Shown here: positions 7,660 through 15,683 of the stretch, piece after piece
Position numbering within the stretch: position 1 is the first letter of the stretch
Layout: every line of letters begins with the position of its first letter
Source: Methanobacteriota archaeon
GTDB lineage: Archaea > Thermoplasmatota > Poseidoniia > Poseidoniales > Poseidoniaceae
Assembly: GCA_002731395.1 (NCBI GenBank)
Contig: PCBQ01000031.1
Span: 1-18,136 of the forward strand
Direction: 5' to 3'
Length of the DNA stretch: 18,136 nucleotides
Position numbers and translations under genes: made by a program
The notes under the pieces: generated by a model
What the model saw: the letters and a program-made list of their open reading frames with translations, nothing else
What the model was told of the DNA's origin: nothing
Database searches by the model: none

Positions 7660-7671
7660 GGAGGGATCATC

Positions 7672-9051
7672 ATGGCAGGAAAGGAATACCGTACCATCAC
7701 CGACGTCAAGGGGCCGCTTGTGTTCCTGAACAAGACCGAACCCGTAGCTTACGGCGAAATCGTTTCGCTCCGCCTCTCAAACGGGGACATCAAGAACGGC
7801 CAGGTGCTCGACACCTCCGACGACATGGTCGTCGTGCAGGTGTTCGAAGGCACGGCTAAGGTCGACCGCCAAGCCGGCGTGACCTTCCTTGGTGACGTGT
7901 TCAAGCTCCCCGTCAGCACCGACTTGGTCGGCCGCATCCTCGACGGCGCTGGCCGCCCTCGTGACGGTGGTCCAGAAATTGTCGCGGACGAAAAGGCCGA
8001 CATCATCGGCGCAGCCATCAACCCCTACAGCCGGCAGAGCCCACACGACTTCATTCAGACGGGCATTTCGGCCATCGACTGTTGTACCACACTCGTGCGC
8101 GGACAAAAGTTGCCGATTTTCTCTGCGTCGGGTCTTCCCCACAACGACATCGCGTTGCAGATTGCCCGTCAGGCGAAGCTCAAGGACAGCGATGAGGAAT
8201 TCATCGTCGTGTTCTGTGCGATGGGCATCACCGCTGAGGAATACAACTTCTTCCGCTCCGATCTGGAGCGTACCGGTGCGTTGGAGAATGCTGTACTGTT
8301 CGTTAACCTTGCAGACGACCCCGCCGTCGAGCGCATCATTACGCCTCGTTTGGCGTTGACCGCCGCGGAATACCTTGCGTTTGAGCAGGACTACCACGTG
8401 CTGGTCATCTACACGGACATGACGAACTACTGTGACGCGCTCCGTCAAATCGGTGCCGCCCGTGAAGAAGTGCCTGGCCGACGTGGTTACCCCGGTTACA
8501 TGTACACCGACCTTGCCATGCTTTACGAGCGTGCGGGCATCGTGAAGGGCAAGAAAGGTTCCATCACGCAGTTCCCAATCCTCACCATGCCCGGTGACGA
8601 CATCACGCACCCGATTCCCGACCTGTCCGGCTACATTACGGAAGGTCAAATCGTGATTTCCCGTGAACTTCACCAGCAAGGCATCTACCCGCCGATTAAC
8701 GTGCTTCCGTCCCTGTCCCGTCTGATGGGGTCCTGCATTGGTGAGAAGACGACCCGCGACGACCACAAGAAGGTCAGCGACCAGATGTATGCTGCGTACG
8801 CCCAAGGTCGCGAACTTCGAGGTCTTGTGGCCATCGTCGGTGAAGACGCGCTGAACGAGCGTGACAAGCAACTGCTCGACTTCTCCGCCATCTTCGAAGA
8901 CCGCTTCCTTCGCCAAAGCCGTGACGAGGACCGCTCCATCGACGAGACGCTCAACCTTTGCTGGGAACTTATGTCCAACATCGACACGAAGTACCTCGTG
9001 CGTTTGGACGAGGAACTCATCGCGAAGTACCACCCTGAGAACCGCGCTTGA
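7672..9051 (+). CDS. atpB: A-type ATP synthase non-catalytic subunit B
   Basis: This 459-residue protein is the regulatory head subunit. Where a P-loop would be it has 'SASGLPHND' (151-159), the degenerate loop characteristic of V/A-type B subunits. 'LVRGQKLPIF' (141-150) just before it and 'RRGYPGYMYTDLAMLYERAG' (270-289) after it are near-consensus for the family. The C-terminus 'LDEELIAKYHP' also fits. The length is typical (about 455-470). It starts 12 nt after subunit A behind a GGAGGG site. No oddity seen. Confidence 0.98.
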   Translation: MAGKEYRTITDVKGPLVFLNKTEPVAYGEIVSLRLSNGDIKNGQVLDTSDDMVVVQVFEGTAKVDRQAGVTFLGDVFKLPVSTDLVGRILDGAGRPRDGGPEIVADEKADIIGAAINPYSRQSPHDFIQTGISAIDCCTTLVRGQKLPIFSASGLPHNDIALQIARQAKLKDSDEEFIVVFCAMGITAEEYNFFRSDLERTGALENAVLFVNLADDPAVERIITPRLALTAAEYLAFEQDYHVLVIYTDMTNYCDALRQIGAAREEVPGRRGYPGYMYTDLAMLYERAGIVKGKKGSITQFPILTMPGDDITHPIPDLSGYITEGQIVISRELHQQGIYPPINVLPSLSRLMGSCIGEKTTRDDHKKVSDQMYAAYAQGRELRGLVAIVGEDALNERDKQLLDFSAIFEDRFLRQSRDEDRSIDETLNLCWELMSNIDTKYLVRLDEELIAKYHPENRA

Positions 9052-9066
9052 ACGAGGTGAAGAAGC

Positions 9067-9684
9067 ATGGCGCTCGACATCAAGCCGACCCGAAGCGAGC
9101 TGATCAAGCTCAAGGGACGGATTAAGCAGACCCGAAACGGGTACAAACTGCTGAAGATGAAGCGTGACGGCTTGTTTCACGAGTTCCGCACCCTCTTGAC
9201 CGAAATGATTGCGGCCAAGCGGGAGTTGACCGAAGCCTACCGTCTTGCCAAGACCCGCATGGATTTGGCGAATGCGATTGAGGGCGGTCTGGCCGTTCGA
9301 GCCGCAGCCATCGCCAACTCAGCACACCCCGAGGTTGAGGTCGAGCGACGCAACATCATGGGCGTCGTCGTGCCCAACGTGAGCGGCAGCAACCTCCGCT
9401 CAACCTTTGCTGAGCGAGGGGTTGGTTTCATCGGTTCCAGCCCCTACATTGACGAGGCCAGCGATGCCTTCGGCGACCTCATCGAGAAGATGGTCAAGGC
9501 GGCAGAAATGGAAGCGACACTCAAGCGTCTCCTCGAAGAGATCGAGGCCACTAAGCGTCGCGTGAACGCCCTTGAATTCAAGGTCATCCCAGAGCTCGAA
9601 GAGGCTCAAGTGTTCATCAAACTCCGACTTGAGGAGATGGAGCGTGAAGAAACCTTCAGGCTCAAGCGCTTCAAGAACAAGTGA
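9067..9684 (+). CDS. atpD: A-type ATP synthase subunit D (central rotor shaft)
   Basis: This 205-residue protein forms the long two-helix coiled coil that turns inside the A3B3 head. The N-terminal segment 'PTRSELIKLKGRIKQTRNGY' followed by 'KLLKMKRDGL' is the conserved family start. The C-terminal helix runs from 'RRVNALEFKVIPELEEAQVF' to a basic tail, also as in the family. The length matches (about 200-215). It is the last ATP synthase gene here. Its TGA (9682-9684) is followed by a 74-bp gap without a visible terminator, so transcription may run on into the next gene. Confidence 0.96.
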   Translation: MALDIKPTRSELIKLKGRIKQTRNGYKLLKMKRDGLFHEFRTLLTEMIAAKRELTEAYRLAKTRMDLANAIEGGLAVRAAAIANSAHPEVEVERRNIMGVVVPNVSGSNLRSTFAERGVGFIGSSPYIDEASDAFGDLIEKMVKAAEMEATLKRLLEEIEATKRRVNALEFKVIPELEEAQVFIKLRLEEMEREETFRLKRFKNK

Positions 9685-9758
9685 TTCAACGTCACCTCAG
9701 CCCAAAGGGGTTGATTCAAGGCGGACCGTGGGCCACCGCAGGACGAGGAGGCGTTCCG
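9685..9758 (+). other. Spacer between atpD and the pseudoprotease gene
   Basis: This 74-bp gap has no poly-T tract and no clear TATA box. An 8-nt direct repeat, TGATTCAA, occurs at 9682-9689 (over the atpD stop) and at 9712-9719. The gap ends with a strong GAGGAGG ribosome site at 9745-9751, 7 nt before the next ATG. This looks like an internal operon spacer. Confidence 0.4.
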
Positions 9759-12236
9759 ATGGATGATGAGGTTCGCTTCGAGGACGATGCTCCCGAGGTT
9801 CTGCAGGTCCATCCGAAGGCATGGTCGCAGCGTGAATTCCTCGAGCACATCGCACATCGTCACTTCACCCTTGGGGCTCAGGTGGGCGACCGTCTCCCCG
9901 CATGGGAACTGGAGGAAGAGCCCGACGCCACCGTATCAGCGTCGATTGTTCAATTCAACGATGAGTTGAGTGAACTGGGATGGATGGCTCGCCTTCGTGG
10001 TGGGCGACCGACCGTGCTGCAAATTCTCCCTCTTCCGCGCGGTCAATTCCTCGGTCGCATGTGGATTCTTACCATCTGGGCGGCTTCAGCGTGTACCTTG
10101 ACCATGGCAGGATTCGTTGGGACGAAGGCGAGCCGGCCCAGCGATGGGGTGGTCTCTTCCTCAGGCTTTGCTGACGCATTCTTGCTCACGGCGCTTCCTG
10201 TGCTTGGTTTGATTGCTCTGGCGTCTATGGTTCAGGTTGGCGTGGCTCGGTCCAAAGGCGTCCGCATTGGGCCGATCGTTCCGGTTCCAGATCCGTCGAT
10301 TCTTCTCTGGGCGACTGGGGTGCTTCCCGCGGCTTGGCTGGTCTGGCCTTTCGGCATCTTCGTCCTTCCAACGCTGCCGCGGATGGACGCACGCCCATGG
10401 CCGGACCGTGCATCTCTTGGCTGGACGGCCTTGAGCGCTCCAGGTGTCCTGATTCTTGGCGGCTTGTGCCTGTGGATGCTAGGATGGCTGCTGACGCCCG
10501 CCTTGAGCAGTGTCTCAGCCCTGCCAATCAGCCACGATCCTGGCTGGTTCCTCGGCATGATGGACGGCTTGCTCCGTACGGACTTGGCGACGCGTGCTGC
10601 ATGGGCAAGCCCTCTGGTCTGGGCTGGCGCCACTGCCACCTTCCTTGCTTGGGTTTCCTTGTTGCATGTGCCCACCTTCCCGGGTGGACGACTCCACGTT
10701 GCCCGGTTGGGCATGAGTGAAGTCCGGACGACGCAGACTCAGATGCTGCTGTTGTTTGCCTTCGCCCTGGGCGCAGTTCTCTTCTCGGTGTTCACACGAT
10801 TCACCGTCTGGTCGCTCGTGCTCCCGGTGATCCTCACCCTGACCTTGCTGATGGGTTCTGACCGTCGGTGGCCAATGGTCCTCGACGACACAAAACCTGT
10901 GCCTGAACAGCAGCATTTCGCCATGGGTCTGGTGTGGGTCCTTCTGCTCCTCGTGGCGCTTCCTTCTGAGACGCCTCTGATCGCTCACAACGATTGGGAC
11001 GCGGAGATGACCATGGATGCACCCGAAATCGTCGACGTGGTGGACGTCGAAGGTGTGTGGAGGGCTTCCATCAGCATGAGCGTCCTCAATCCTTCGCTCC
11101 TCGACCAGCAGGTGAGCCTTATCCTTGACATTGGTCCTGATTGGGTGACCACGTGGGACGGCTGTTCGGCGAACAAGGTGGAACGGTGTGAGGTTGAGGT
11201 GAGGGCCGGGCGAAGCACGTCCGTCAGCCTCAATGCTTCTTGGAATGGGGAAGGCGCACCCACCCGTGGTCTTCTCAGCGTCAGTGGTGGGAGCGTCCGT
11301 TGGGAGGCTCCCCTTCAACCGAACCTCCCTGTCCATCCTTTGGCTCCAAAATGGAACCTGACCTCCGATGAAGCAGGTCCTCTCGTGTGCGTTGACCTGA
11401 CGGCTTCTGACGGGACCCACGCGAATCTGAGCCTCCCGGGATACGTCCACAGCGAGGCCGCCGTGTGGTGGACGGAAAGCGGCACGCAAGAGCTGAGCGT
11501 CACTCAACCGGCCTCGCATTGCCTCCGCAGCGCGGACCCAATGCTGCTGAAGCATACGCCACCCGAGCACCTCAGCATCGACAACACCTCCTTCACGCTG
11601 CAACCTCCTGACGTTGTTGCGCGTCTTGCCTTTGACGACGACGGCTGGAACGTGAGTTCTGGAGGCTGGGGGGCTGGATTCGAAGCAGGAGGCAGCCTTC
11701 ATTTGGACCGTGTATCATGCGCGGACCTTTCGCCAGAGGCAACGCCACCGCGCGGCGAGCAAGGTTGGATTTGGGATTTGGGGATCCGAGGCGCTGGTAC
11801 AATTCCAACCGTTGGCGAGGGTGAGGCCCTCGTCTTGCGCGCTCCGGCAGATGGGGAATTGCTGCACTGCCCTCTGGGCGATGCCTCTCCGGCCATCTAC
11901 CGCCTCGAGCGTGGTCCCGATGTCCTGCTGGTTCACCCGATTGTTGAGCGCCGCTACATCGGTGTGGGCGGGGTGTATGACGACGGCGATGTGTTGGCAG
12001 GTTTCGCACCCAATGCGTTTGGAACCGTTGAAATCCATCTGGAAGCGGGCGCAGAAATCCCGCTGAGCGTGGTGATTGCCGGGGACGGCATGGGATGGGA
12101 CGTGGTCGCTCCTTCGATCCTCGCAAACGGCACCACGGTGCTGACCATGACGCCGCCCTCGACCGGGACCTCGAGTTTTGAGTTTGACCACCTCGACGGG
12201 CGTGTGCTCCTTCGTTTGTCCTCGTTGGAGGCCTAG
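9759..12236 (+). CDS. Membrane protein resembling a site-2 protease (M50) without its zinc ligands, with large C-terminal extracytoplasmic region
   Basis: This is an 825-residue protein. The ATG at 9759 follows GAGGAGG by 7 nt; the frame opens earlier at a GTG (9681) with no ribosome site. Residues 1-100 match the soluble N-domain that precedes archaeal and plant (EGY-type) S2P homologues, for example 'FNDELSELGWMARLR' (66-80) and 'LQILPLPRG' (87-95). About eight membrane helices follow (roughly 100-120, 137-160, 180-205, 225-247, 285-304, 328-345, 350-366, 388-402). At 156-168, where M50 enzymes have HExxH followed by A-R-x-x-G-V, this protein has ASMVQVGVARSKGV, so both histidines and the glutamate are replaced. 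'PDRASLGWTALSAPG' (215-229) matches the 'R-K-A-L-F-D-x-x-x-A-G-P' segment. 'SLLHVPTFPGGRL' (300-312) matches 'N-L-L-P-x-x-x-L-D-G-G-R' with the ligand Asp replaced by Pro. Residues 405-825 are hydrophilic, Trp/Asp/Ser-rich and probably beta-rich, with several Cys. It would be non-proteolytic; its role is unknown. Confidence 0.6.
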   Translation: MDDEVRFEDDAPEVLQVHPKAWSQREFLEHIAHRHFTLGAQVGDRLPAWELEEEPDATVSASIVQFNDELSELGWMARLRGGRPTVLQILPLPRGQFLGRMWILTIWAASACTLTMAGFVGTKASRPSDGVVSSSGFADAFLLTALPVLGLIALASMVQVGVARSKGVRIGPIVPVPDPSILLWATGVLPAAWLVWPFGIFVLPTLPRMDARPWPDRASLGWTALSAPGVLILGGLCLWMLGWLLTPALSSVSALPISHDPGWFLGMMDGLLRTDLATRAAWASPLVWAGATATFLAWVSLLHVPTFPGGRLHVARLGMSEVRTTQTQMLLLFAFALGAVLFSVFTRFTVWSLVLPVILTLTLLMGSDRRWPMVLDDTKPVPEQQHFAMGLVWVLLLLVALPSETPLIAHNDWDAEMTMDAPEIVDVVDVEGVWRASISMSVLNPSLLDQQVSLILDIGPDWVTTWDGCSANKVERCEVEVRAGRSTSVSLNASWNGEGAPTRGLLSVSGGSVRWEAPLQPNLPVHPLAPKWNLTSDEAGPLVCVDLTASDGTHANLSLPGYVHSEAAVWWTESGTQELSVTQPASHCLRSADPMLLKHTPPEHLSIDNTSFTLQPPDVVARLAFDDDGWNVSSGGWGAGFEAGGSLHLDRVSCADLSPEATPPRGEQGWIWDLGIRGAGTIPTVGEGEALVLRAPADGELLHCPLGDASPAIYRLERGPDVLLVHPIVERRYIGVGGVYDDGDVLAGFAPNAFGTVEIHLEAGAEIPLSVVIAGDGMGWDVVAPSILANGTTVLTMTPPSTGTSSFEFDHLDGRVLLRLSSLEA

Positions 12237-12238
12237 CG

Positions 12239-13162
12239 GTGCAGATTGCCGTTCTCGGCCTTGGGGCCACGGGCGGGCTCTTTGCCACCCTTCTCGCGCA
12301 ACACAACGAGGTCCATGTCTTGGCGCGTGGCGCTCGCGGCGCTCATGCTTTGGCCACTGGGCTTCGTGTTACCGGTCATGCTGAGCATGAGGTCACCTTA
12401 CCCGCAGAGCGGGTGCACCTCCTTGATGCACCAGGAGCATCACCCCCTGCCTTAACCTTGGATGCGGTGGTCTTGTGCGTCAAGGCACATCAGGTGGAAG
12501 AGGTGGCGTCCATGCTGCCCGGACTCCTCGCGCCGGATGGCGTGGTCGTCTACCTTGGAAACGGGCTGGGCGTTGTGGAGCGCCTTGCACGTGCTGTACC
12601 TGGACGCATCGTTGCCGCCAGCTCCACCCACGGCGCAATGCGAGGCGAAGAGAGCACGTCAGTGTGGACCGGTCGTGGCGAGGTCGCTCTTGGTGCATGG
12701 CCTGGTGGTGCCACCGGCGAGGCCGTCGAGGCGTTGGTCGCCTGCTTTGATGCGGCAGGGTTGTCGGCTCGCAGGGTGGACGACGCTCGCCGACAAATTT
12801 GGAGCAAGGCCCTGCTCAACATCGCCATCAATCCGTTGTGTGCCCTGGCCGGTGTGCGGAACGGGGAAATGCTTCACACACCTTTGTTCGATGCTGCCGT
12901 CGGATTGCTGGCGGAGGCAGAACTGGTTGGCCGTCGCCAAGGCGTGAACCTCCCGAGGATGGACGAATTGGTGACCACCTTGGTGGACGTGCTGGACGCC
13001 ACCGCTGAGAACAGATGTTCAATGCTTGAAGACGTGAGGGCCGGACGACCAACGGAGATTGACGCTTTGAACGGTCACATCGTGGACTTGGCCGAGCAGC
13101 ACGGACTGGTGGCCACCCAAAATGCTCAGGTCACGGCGTTGATTCATGCCCTGCATCGGTGA
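12239..13162 (+). CDS. panE: 2-dehydropantoate 2-reductase (ketopantoate reductase)
   Basis: This 307-residue NAD(P)H-dependent enzyme reduces 2-dehydropantoate to pantoate for coenzyme A synthesis. The Rossmann loop is GLGATGG at residues 7-13. 'YLGNGLG' (105-111) is the family's N-G motif. 'IWSKALLNIAINPLCAL' (187-203) holds the catalytic lysine (K190) and N194. The C-terminal domain has 'SMLEDVRAGRPTEIDALNG' (261-279) with the conserved Ser261 and the substrate-binding Glu273. The length and domain order are normal. The start is a GTG at 12239, 2 nt after the stop of the upstream membrane protein, with GGAGG at 12227-12231 inside that gene, so translation is probably coupled. The last 32 bp overlap the convergent nadB gene. 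Cofactor preference cannot be read with confidence. Confidence 0.92.
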   Translation: MQIAVLGLGATGGLFATLLAQHNEVHVLARGARGAHALATGLRVTGHAEHEVTLPAERVHLLDAPGASPPALTLDAVVLCVKAHQVEEVASMLPGLLAPDGVVVYLGNGLGVVERLARAVPGRIVAASSTHGAMRGEESTSVWTGRGEVALGAWPGGATGEAVEALVACFDAAGLSARRVDDARRQIWSKALLNIAINPLCALAGVRNGEMLHTPLFDAAVGLLAEAELVGRRQGVNLPRMDELVTTLVDVLDATAENRCSMLEDVRAGRPTEIDALNGHIVDLAEQHGLVATQNAQVTALIHALHR

Positions 13163-14750
13163 GGTCCGCGTTGTAGTGGAGCCCGCGGTTTTCCTGTTGA
13201 GCCGAGGCGTCCTTCACCACCAACATGGCGACTTGTACCATGTTGCGCAACTCGATCAGATCCTTGGTGGGGCGGCATCGAAGCCATGTGTTGTCCACCT
13301 CCTCAGCGAAAAGGTCGAGTCGACGCTGCGCACGAGCAAGACGGGCATTCCTCCGCATGATGCCCACCTCACGCCCCATGGTTTCACGCAGGCTGTTCAA
13401 ATCGTGCGCCAGTGCACCATGTTCCTCGACGGGAAGCAAACCGTCTGCACGCCACGCTGGTAGTTTGGACGATCCCAGGTACGGCTCGCTGTCGAGCAGA
13501 TGTGCAGCCGTGCGCTGCGCGTAAACCACCGCTTCGAGCAAGCTGTTGGACGCCAGACGATTGGCGCCATGCATGCCCGTACAGGCCACTTCGCCAATGG
13601 CGTACAGGCCCGGCAGGGGGCGGTTGGCGTCGTCAAGCGCTTGACCGTGCGCGTTCACAGCGACGCCCCCGACGGTGTAATGTGCGGCTGGACGCACGGG
13701 AATTGGGTCCATGCCGAGGCGGAGATCGAGATCGGAAAGCATGCGCTGGATGTTTGGAAAACGGTCGGTCAGTCGTTCAGCATCGAGGTGTTCCGTGACC
13801 AGCCACACCGCGTTTCGACCTGACCGTTTGAGGTTCGCATCGATGGCCCGCGCTACCACGTCACGGGTCCCCATGGAACCCTTTGGTGAGGTTTTGAGCG
13901 TGAAAGAGTACGGTGCGGGGTCTTCGTCGCCTGACATGCGCCACTTGGCCAATCCCTCATCGTCCAACAAGACGGCTCCTTCTCCCCGAAGTGCTTCCGT
14001 GATCAGGAAGGTTCTGGACGGATGCTCGATGGAGGTAGGATGGAATTGCACGAAGGCCATGTCTTTGACATGGGCTCCAAATCGAGCGGCCATGGCCAAG
14101 CCATCTCCGGTTGAGACCGGAGGATTGGTGGTTGGGGCCCAAAGCTGGCCTGCGCCTCCTGTGGCCAACACCACAGCTGAGGCGGACACGGTGCGCACTT
14201 CCACGTCATTTTCGTGCTGAACCCACAGCCCTTCAACCCCAGCCGTCGGGTTGCTGTGGTTGCGACGGATGAGGTCCACCACGATCGTGTCGCTGTGCAC
14301 GGTGATGCCGGCATGATGGCTGACAGCGTCGATCAGTGAGCGCTCAATTTCACGGCCCGTTGCGTCCTTGGCATGGAGGATACGGCTGCTGCTGTGGCCC
14401 CCCTCACGCACACGATGCAACGTTCCATCTTCATCACGCTGAAAATTCACGCCAAGTTCAAGCAGGTCACGAATCCGATCTCCGGCCTCACTTACGACCG
14501 CTCGAACCACCGTTTCGTCACAGGTTCCTGCACCAGCTGCAAGGGTATCTTGCACGTGTGCTTCGATGGCTTCCTTGGCCGTTTTGTCAAGAATGGCAGC
14601 AATGCCGCCCTGGGCCCAATTGGTGGATGAGTCCTGTGTCCTGCGTTTGGTAAAGATCTGGACCTTACGACCGCCTTCTGCAAGCCGGAGGGCACAGAAG
14701 AGACCAGCGATGCCGCTGCCGACCACAGCCACCGGCGGTGCTTCGTACAC
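13131..14750 (-). CDS. nadB: L-aspartate oxidase
   Basis: This 539-residue FAD flavoprotein oxidises L-aspartate to iminosuccinate, the first step of de novo NAD synthesis. The FAD-binding GSGIAGL is at residues 11-17. 'STNWAQGGIAA' (42-52), 'EGGHSSSRILHAKDATG' (116-132), 'QFHPTS' (235-240), 'ITEALRGEGA' (250-259) and 'HYTVGGVAVN' (357-366) are all family motifs, and 'GEVACTGMHGANRLASNSLL' (386-405) is the C-terminal FAD loop. These favour NadB over succinate dehydrogenase or fumarate reductase flavoproteins, which share the fold; no Fe-S partner gene is adjacent. The start is a GTG at 14750; a stop codon lies four codons upstream, so no longer start is possible. A GAGG site sits 7 nt before it. 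nadA and nadC are not in the window. Confidence 0.93.
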   Translation of the reverse strand: MYEAPPVAVVGSGIAGLFCALRLAEGGRKVQIFTKRRTQDSSTNWAQGGIAAILDKTAKEAIEAHVQDTLAAGAGTCDETVVRAVVSEAGDRIRDLLELGVNFQRDEDGTLHRVREGGHSSSRILHAKDATGREIERSLIDAVSHHAGITVHSDTIVVDLIRRNHSNPTAGVEGLWVQHENDVEVRTVSASAVVLATGGAGQLWAPTTNPPVSTGDGLAMAARFGAHVKDMAFVQFHPTSIEHPSRTFLITEALRGEGAVLLDDEGLAKWRMSGDEDPAPYSFTLKTSPKGSMGTRDVVARAIDANLKRSGRNAVWLVTEHLDAERLTDRFPNIQRMLSDLDLRLGMDPIPVRPAAHYTVGGVAVNAHGQALDDANRPLPGLYAIGEVACTGMHGANRLASNSLLEAVVYAQRTAAHLLDSEPYLGSSKLPAWRADGLLPVEEHGALAHDLNSLRETMGREVGIMRRNARLARAQRRLDLFAEEVDNTWLRCRPTKDLIELRNMVQVAMLVVKDASAQQENRGLHYNADLTDAGHESTP

Positions 14751-14751
14751 G

Positions 14752-14761
14752 GAGGCGCCTC
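14752..14761. repeat. Perfect 10-bp palindrome over the nadB ribosome site
   Basis: GAGGCGCCTC is its own reverse complement and begins 1 nt before the nadB GTG start on the minus strand. It includes the GAGG that serves as the nadB ribosome site. In RNA it could fold or dimerise and mask translation, or it could simply be chance in GC-rich DNA. Confidence 0.35.
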
Positions 14762-14777
14762 AGTGGCTTCCCCTTTG

Positions 14778-14814
14778 ACCGCATCGGCGAGGCCGACAGG
14801 GCTATTGATGCGGT
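14778..14814. promoter_or_regulatory. Nested inverted repeats in the nadB / membrane-protein divergent gap
   Basis: The outer arms are ACCGCATC (14778-14785) and GATGCGGT (14807-14814), a perfect 8-bp inverted repeat with a 21-bp spacer. Inside it, TCGGC (14784-14788) and GCCGA (14792-14796) form a second perfect repeat around GAG. The only AT-rich core in the gap (CTATTGA, 14802-14808) touches the right arm and lies about 25 nt before the ATG at 14830, the distance expected of a TATA box for a leaderless transcript. The arrangement could be an operator controlling one or both genes. The binding protein is unknown. Confidence 0.4.
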
Positions 14815-14829
14815 GCCCGACCTCTATGC

Positions 14830-15567
14830 ATGGGGAAGTGGCGTCGCCGGATTGGGACGCTGCTTGGCATCGGTGTGGCCGCCGGGGCATGGGTGAACGT
14901 CGAGCGGGGTAGCCTTGCCCCGATGCTCGTCAGTGGCGCACCGACCGCGAAACTCGACATCATCCGGATGTCTGACCCTGGGTGCAGCTTCAGCAACATT
15001 GGCGTTCATCTCGAAACTTTTGGGCAAAGCCATTGCTTTGGGGAACTCGGGACGTGGACAGGAGCTGATCTCATGCTCATGGCCGAAGGGGGCATTTTGC
15101 TGCTGGCTGGAGTTGCTCGCATGCCTCGTTCTCCGAAAATGGCCAAGCGCATCCGCCGGCTCATGTTCATCACCGGTTCCATGCTGTTTTCATTGGCCGT
15201 GCTGGACCGCTTGTCCCTTCTTCCTGGTGCTGCATCTTCGGAAGGTTTGGTTGAGGTTGTGCCCTTCATCAACCAAGCATGGTTCTTGCAAATCCTGGTC
15301 GCGTTCATTGGCATGATGTTGATGCGTGGACCGAAATATAGAGAATCAGAGTTCGCAGAAGTCCAGCAATCTCGTCGGGCCAAAGTGAACGAAAACCGCA
15401 ACGCGTTCATCCATGCGCACAGAAGCAGTTCCGCTGCGGGGCAGTCTCGCCTCGCCCGAGGCCCCACACGGCCAATGCGCACGCGCTCAAGTCCCCTGGT
15501 GCGTGCCACATGCCCGTATTGCAAAGGTTCTGGGTGCGACCGTTGCGATGCGCTGGGAACCTTGTGA
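14830..15567 (+). CDS. Small multi-pass membrane protein with C-terminal zinc-ribbon-like CxxC-CxxC tail
   Basis: I do not recognise a named family for this 245-residue protein. It has about four hydrophobic segments (roughly 7-24, 82-96, 110-128, 150-166). The loop between the first two contains two Cys (C52, C69). A basic, Ser/Arg-rich tail follows from about 168. The last residues contain CPYCKGSGCDRC (228-239), two CxxC pairs separated by KGSG, similar to one zinc module of DnaJ-type cysteine-rich domains. The tail is probably cytoplasmic and may bind zinc. The ATG at 14830 has no ribosome site, and a stop codon lies 22 nt upstream in frame, so the start is fixed and the mRNA may be leaderless. 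It is divergent from nadB and 116 bp before the SMC gene. Confidence 0.7.
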   Translation: MGKWRRRIGTLLGIGVAAGAWVNVERGSLAPMLVSGAPTAKLDIIRMSDPGCSFSNIGVHLETFGQSHCFGELGTWTGADLMLMAEGGILLLAGVARMPRSPKMAKRIRRLMFITGSMLFSLAVLDRLSLLPGAASSEGLVEVVPFINQAWFLQILVAFIGMMLMRGPKYRESEFAEVQQSRRAKVNENRNAFIHAHRSSSAAGQSRLARGPTRPMRTRSSPLVRATCPYCKGSGCDRCDALGTL

Positions 15568-15624
15568 CGGCGAAGCGGACATCATTCCTGAACGATGGCC
15601 TCGCTGTACATCATTCGAGGAGTG

Positions 15625-15630
15625 TTTAAG
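15625..15630 (+). promoter_or_regulatory. Possible TATA box (TTTAAG) for the SMC gene
   Basis: TTTAAG stands out in the 116-bp gap 15568-15683. A start site about 25 nt downstream (near 15653) would give a short leader with the GGAGGG ribosome site at 15673-15678. It is flanked by a weak CGAGG / CCTCG inverted repeat. Confidence 0.4.
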
Positions 15631-15683
15631 TTCCCTCGTTCGAGATGAGGGGCCTGAGGTCCAAATTGGACCGGAGGGATGGG

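Noticed and set aside
7777..9180. 467-codon open frame on the minus strand opposite subunit B (and a 458-codon one at 6112-7488 opposite subunit A)
   Set aside because: These are antisense shadows of strongly conserved genes in GC-rich DNA. They are His/Val/Asp/Gly-rich, lack recognisable domains, and have no ribosome site or promoter of their own.
9681..9758. GTG start at 9681 for the pseudoprotease gene, overlapping the atpD stop
   Set aside because: The GAGGAGG at 9745-9751 points to the ATG at 9759, and the 26 extra residues show no similarity to the N-domain.
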